A stretch of DNA of 64,000 bases from Endotrypanum monterogeii (Eukaryota; Euglenozoa; Kinetoplastea; Trypanosomatida; Trypanosomatidae), in the NCBI GenBank assembly GCA_000333855.2, contig CM007338.1, positions 318,806-382,805 on the forward strand, written 5' to 3'. Below the pieces are notes generated by a model. That model was not told the DNA's origin and did no database searches. It saw nothing but the letters and a program-made list of their open reading frames with translations. Both the position numbers and the translations under genes were made by a program. Positions 61,041-64,000 of the stretch are shown here, in pieces. Position 1 is the first letter of the stretch, and the number at the start of each line of letters is the position of its first letter.

Positions 61041-63644
61041 ATGCATACGGGAGCAACTACCATGACACAGGTATCGCACACACTGCCCTCAGCGGGCGAA
61101 TATCTCCTCATAACGTTCTCAGAGCTAATGTATACGCCACGATTCCGTAAGCACGTGTGGACGAAGATGAGGTTAGGGGAGCGTCGTCGTCTGGATGCAC
61201 TACGACTCCAGGCCCTCTACGGTGATGCCCCAATGGATACGTCTGCATCTGCAGTTGTCACCAACAGTGCTGGAGGAACAAAACGGAGTGTTGTGAATAC
61301 TACGAGTGAGACAAAGGGAAGTGATGCACCAACGCACACGTCGCCATCCTCCGTTGCTGAACGCGGCACAGATGCCATCATGGACGGTGCCTCTCGCATG
61401 GAGAAAGTAAGGGAAACACCCCCATTCCCCGCCAGCGGATCTTCACTATCATCGTCTCCACCTGGTCCGCCGCGGTGGTTTGACCTCGCGGGACGGGCAC
61501 GCTACATGACATGGGTGGAGCTGCGCGGTCGTATGTCTGCTGATGTGGCCGCCGAGTCCTTCTGCGCGGAATTTATCAGCCTCATCAAGAAATATCCGCA
61601 TCCAACTCTATTGCCCCTGGTCGAGGCCGCCCTAAGCACTGCGCGTGGACTTGTCTATCAGAACCATACCACGTCTTCTCTTCGGGGAGCTCTGCCGACT
61701 ACTGCAGCGCGTGGCGCCGAGGGCACCTCAGCACCACCGCAGGCACCAACAGTGAAACTGCAGGTACGCGCGTTGCAAGGAGACCCAGCTGCCCTCGCCC
61801 TGTACTGGATCTGCCGCGCCTATCGACTTCCGTGCGAGTTCACTGTAGAACCTTTGTCCACGGCCCTCGTCACATATGCCGCTGGGATGCTCACTAGCAC
61901 AGCGCTGACTGGTGAGTGCAAGCGCGATACGCATTCGGAGAAGGGCCCCACTTCGCCGCTGCCCACCACCACCACCACCACCAACCCGTACCTACCCTAT
62001 ACCATGGCGGATGCGTGTTATCCCTTCACTGTATCGCTGATACAACCCAGCGATGCTGGAGCAGCAGCGTCGCCACCGACGAAGTCAACCGTAACAACTC
62101 CTGAAGCCGCGTTCGTACTGCTGGCTGACACGTTTCTCGCTGACTACCCGCATTGGATCGGGGTTCCATCTGACCCAGAATGCTCAGCGGCACGGACACC
62201 GTCGTCACGCGTGGTTGAGCGTTGCATATGGGTGGAGGAGCTGCAGCATATCACGCGTCATGTGCGAATACCCATACTCGCCCTCCTGGTCCACCAAGCG
62301 ACGCGGCGTCAGCGAGGAAGCCGTATGAATCCCTCGGCCGCTGCAGCTGAGCGTCATCATCTCCTCCGTGCGGTGGCGTCGCACCTGCACATCTATGAGC
62401 GATGGACGATGGATCGTGTGTTGTCCCGCCGTGTTCATCAGGTGCAAAGTGTGCTCTGGCCGTTGCTTGCATCGACGGCAGTCGTCAGTTCTCTCCAACA
62501 GGCGTACGCACCAGATGCGAAGGTTGTAAGTGCAGCGGACACCTACATTTCTAGTTGCGGCTATGTACTGTGCACGCACCCCTTCTGCGCCGACGTGTTC
62601 CCGCTCCTGCGAGTGCCTTGCGCGCTGGCGATGCCTCTGCACGATACCGTGCAAACGCAGTGGTCGTCGCCAGCGAACCCCGTGAGCGAAGAGGTGGGTG
62701 AAACACCGACGAGGAGTTTGACCACCTCTTACGTGCCATGGGCGGTTCCCCTACATCTGTCAGGTATGCCAGCAGAACACAATAACCTTATCAATCAGCT
62801 TCTACACCGTGAAGCTATCGGGGCTCTGCAACAGGAGCAACACCGGAGGCCTGTGCGCCTCGTTATAGGGAACGAAACCGAAGTGAATGTGAGCTGCGCC
62901 GGTGGTGATGGCCTGGGAGTTAGCAAAAAGACTGCCAGTCTCACCAAGGCCCCGCAGCAACAGTCTCGGGCAGGCTTCTATGCCATCAGCGCTTCGAGCA
63001 CAGCGAAAGAAGCGGCTGAAGCGGTCCAGCAGCTGATACTCTCTCGCATGCTCTCCTTGCGCAGAGATGACCTGGACCGTGCCGCCGCTGCGGGTAGCAC
63101 CAGTAGCGTAAGCGGGACACCGTTTCTTGTTATGGGTCACGTGTTCGCGCTGACGTGGGCGCTATGTCAGGAACAGGTTCCCGGGTTCCCTTTTTTCATG
63201 GTCGACGGAAATCCGACGTACGACGGCGGCTTTTCATTTTCGTGGGAAGCTGCACCACAGAATGCGTCTCCGGCCGACTCTGCGCGCACATCGGACTACT
63301 TCCAGGTCTCGCTGGCGCCAGTACCCGTGGCAGCAACCGCGGCTGCAACAGACCCCAGCGCATCAGTGTCTCCAGCCTTTCTCCGGTCAATCTCACAAGT
63401 GCCCTCCGCCTCCAGCCAGGATGGTGGGGCCAGCTTGGAGTCGCGTTTCCGATACGGCGTGAAAGCAGCCACGGGAACGCTCCTGATGAGGGCCACACGG
63501 CTACTTGGGTCTCGACCCTCCGTAGATGTACGAGCAGATACTGGCAGGAGTCACAACCAAAGCACAGGTGCGGACACGACACGGGTTTTGCGATGTGGTG
63601 ATAACTCCGCTGCTGCGACTCCTCGGGTACAATCGCGGCTTTGA
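61041..63644 (+). CDS. Acyl-CoA-binding-domain protein with split domain
   Basis: 867 residues from the first ATG. The N-terminal ~185 residues form an acyl-CoA-binding (ACBP) domain in two pieces. The first is LRLQALYGDAP (about 50-60), equivalent to the ACBP LYALYKQAT helix. The second is WFDLAGRARYMTWVELRGRM followed by S-x-D-x3-E-x-F and ending ISLIKKYP (about 145-185), matching the ACBP DFxGKAKWxAWxxLKG, SxEDAM and KKY pattern. A low-complexity insertion of about 85 residues separates them. ACBPs bind long-chain acyl-CoA esters in the cytosol or on membranes. Of the ligand contacts in bovine ACBP, Tyr28, Lys32, Lys54 and Tyr73 correspond by eye to Gln, Gly, Arg and Phe, so affinity may be changed. 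The remaining ~680 residues are not recognised; a GST-like fold is a weak possibility for about 235-480. No membrane segment is evident. Confidence 0.68.
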   Translation: MHTGATTMTQVSHTLPSAGEYLLITFSELMYTPRFRKHVWTKMRLGERRRLDALRLQALYGDAPMDTSASAVVTNSAGGTKRSVVNTTSETKGSDAPTHTSPSSVAERGTDAIMDGASRMEKVRETPPFPASGSSLSSSPPGPPRWFDLAGRARYMTWVELRGRMSADVAAESFCAEFISLIKKYPHPTLLPLVEAALSTARGLVYQNHTTSSLRGALPTTAARGAEGTSAPPQAPTVKLQVRALQGDPAALALYWICRAYRLPCEFTVEPLSTALVTYAAGMLTSTALTGECKRDTHSEKGPTSPLPTTTTTTNPYLPYTMADACYPFTVSLIQPSDAGAAASPPTKSTVTTPEAAFVLLADTFLADYPHWIGVPSDPECSAARTPSSRVVERCIWVEELQHITRHVRIPILALLVHQATRRQRGSRMNPSAAAAERHHLLRAVASHLHIYERWTMDRVLSRRVHQVQSVLWPLLASTAVVSSLQQAYAPDAKVVSAADTYISSCGYVLCTHPFCADVFPLLRVPCALAMPLHDTVQTQWSSPANPVSEEVGETPTRSLTTSYVPWAVPLHLSGMPAEHNNLINQLLHREAIGALQQEQHRRPVRLVIGNETEVNVSCAGGDGLGVSKKTASLTKAPQQQSRAGFYAISASSTAKEAAEAVQQLILSRMLSLRRDDLDRAAAAGSTSSVSGTPFLVMGHVFALTWALCQEQVPGFPFFMVDGNPTYDGGFSFSWEAAPQNASPADSARTSDYFQVSLAPVPVAATAAATDPSASVSPAFLRSISQVPSASSQDGGASLESRFRYGVKAATGTLLMRATRLLGSRPSVDVRADTGRSHNQSTGADTTRVLRCGDNSAAATPRVQSRL

Positions 63645-64000
63645 CATGGGTAGGCAGTGCTTGACCCTCCCCCCCCCCCCGCGGGGGAAAAAGGGTGGGG
63701 GGCGGCGTCACGGCTGCATCGCAAGTGTTGTAGAGAAGGAGGCTTGCTCGTCAACCCTAGGACTCTTGAATCAATTATGCGAACGCAAAGGTGCGCTCTG
63801 TACAGCGAGTTTCATGCGTAACCCACAGACGCGCGCGCGCAGTTTTTCACTCGAAACGACTGTGCCCCCTTCTCCTCTGGGTCGACATTTTTTTTATTAT
63901 TATTATTTCCTCATTGCCCATCATCATTTGACATCTCGTCATATATGCCGCACAACTCCTCGGGCATCTCCGGTAACACGAGTCGACTGCGACTGTCTCC
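63645..64000. other. Downstream spacer to window end
   Basis: Probable 3' UTR of the ACBP gene. It contains a poly-C run followed by GCGGGGGAAAAAG (about 63671-63694) and an ATT repeat near 63894-63908. No gene start is supported before the window ends. Confidence 0.6.

Noticed and set aside
1..64000. tRNA, rRNA, CRISPR array, or intact retrotransposon
   Set aside because: I found no B-box-like GGTTCGA-type element in a tRNA context, no rRNA-like block, no spaced repeats of CRISPR type and no reverse transcriptase or transposase frame; short degenerate retroposons cannot be excluded by eye.

Overview
This window is nuclear DNA of a trypanosomatid protist, most likely in the Leishmania/Leptomonas/Crithidia group (Leishmaniinae). 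Every credible gene is intron-free and on the + strand. The genes are separated by 0.6-2 kb of low-complexity DNA rich in (TA)n, (TG)n/(CA)n, poly-C and poly-T. Nearly every start codon is preceded by a pyrimidine tract and then an AG, which fits trans-splicing of one long polycistronic transcript. The proteins are eukaryotic housekeeping families plus long low-complexity proteins typical of this group. From memory, the gene set (mitochondrial EF-Tu, RPB5 pair, CDP-alcohol phosphotransferase, GCN1, PWP2) resembles Leishmania chromosome 18. I could not verify this, and the species is undetermined.

Layout: 1-1930 non-coding leader; 1931-5200 ORC4-like origin recognition subunit; 5876-6721 Tctex-type dynein light chain; 7796-9196 mitochondrial EF-Tu; 11129-12769 unknown protein; 13485-13817 small matrin/U1-type zinc-finger protein; 15339-20450 large protein with two related FAZ1-type domains and a PDZ domain; 21467-22186 and 22811-23797 two RPB5 paralogues (general RPB5, then a divergent RPB5z-like copy); 24622-25563 mitochondrial ribosomal protein uS8m; 26951-28183 choline/ethanolamine phosphotransferase; 29993-37987 GCN1; 38874-41702 PWP2/UTP1; 43017-48794 a 1,925-residue protein in which I find a scattered 14-3-3-like fold; 50656-58965 a 2,769-residue LisH plus degenerate WD40 protein; 61041-63644 a protein with an interrupted acyl-CoA-binding (ACBP) domain.

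Neighbours share a transcript rather than a pathway, so no operon logic should be inferred. The one linked pair is the tandem RPB5/RPB5z genes. Information-processing genes are frequent (ORC4, RPB5 x2, EF-Tu, uS8m, GCN1, PWP2).

Three 10-N gaps (25975, 41954, 59578) look like assembly artefacts. Two are flanked by near-identical direct repeats, and the third by G-rich/C-rich inverted arms. No tRNA, rRNA, CRISPR array or complete transposon was seen. The most novel observations are the giant 14-3-3-like protein, the FAZ-domain/PDZ protein and the interrupted ACBP domain.
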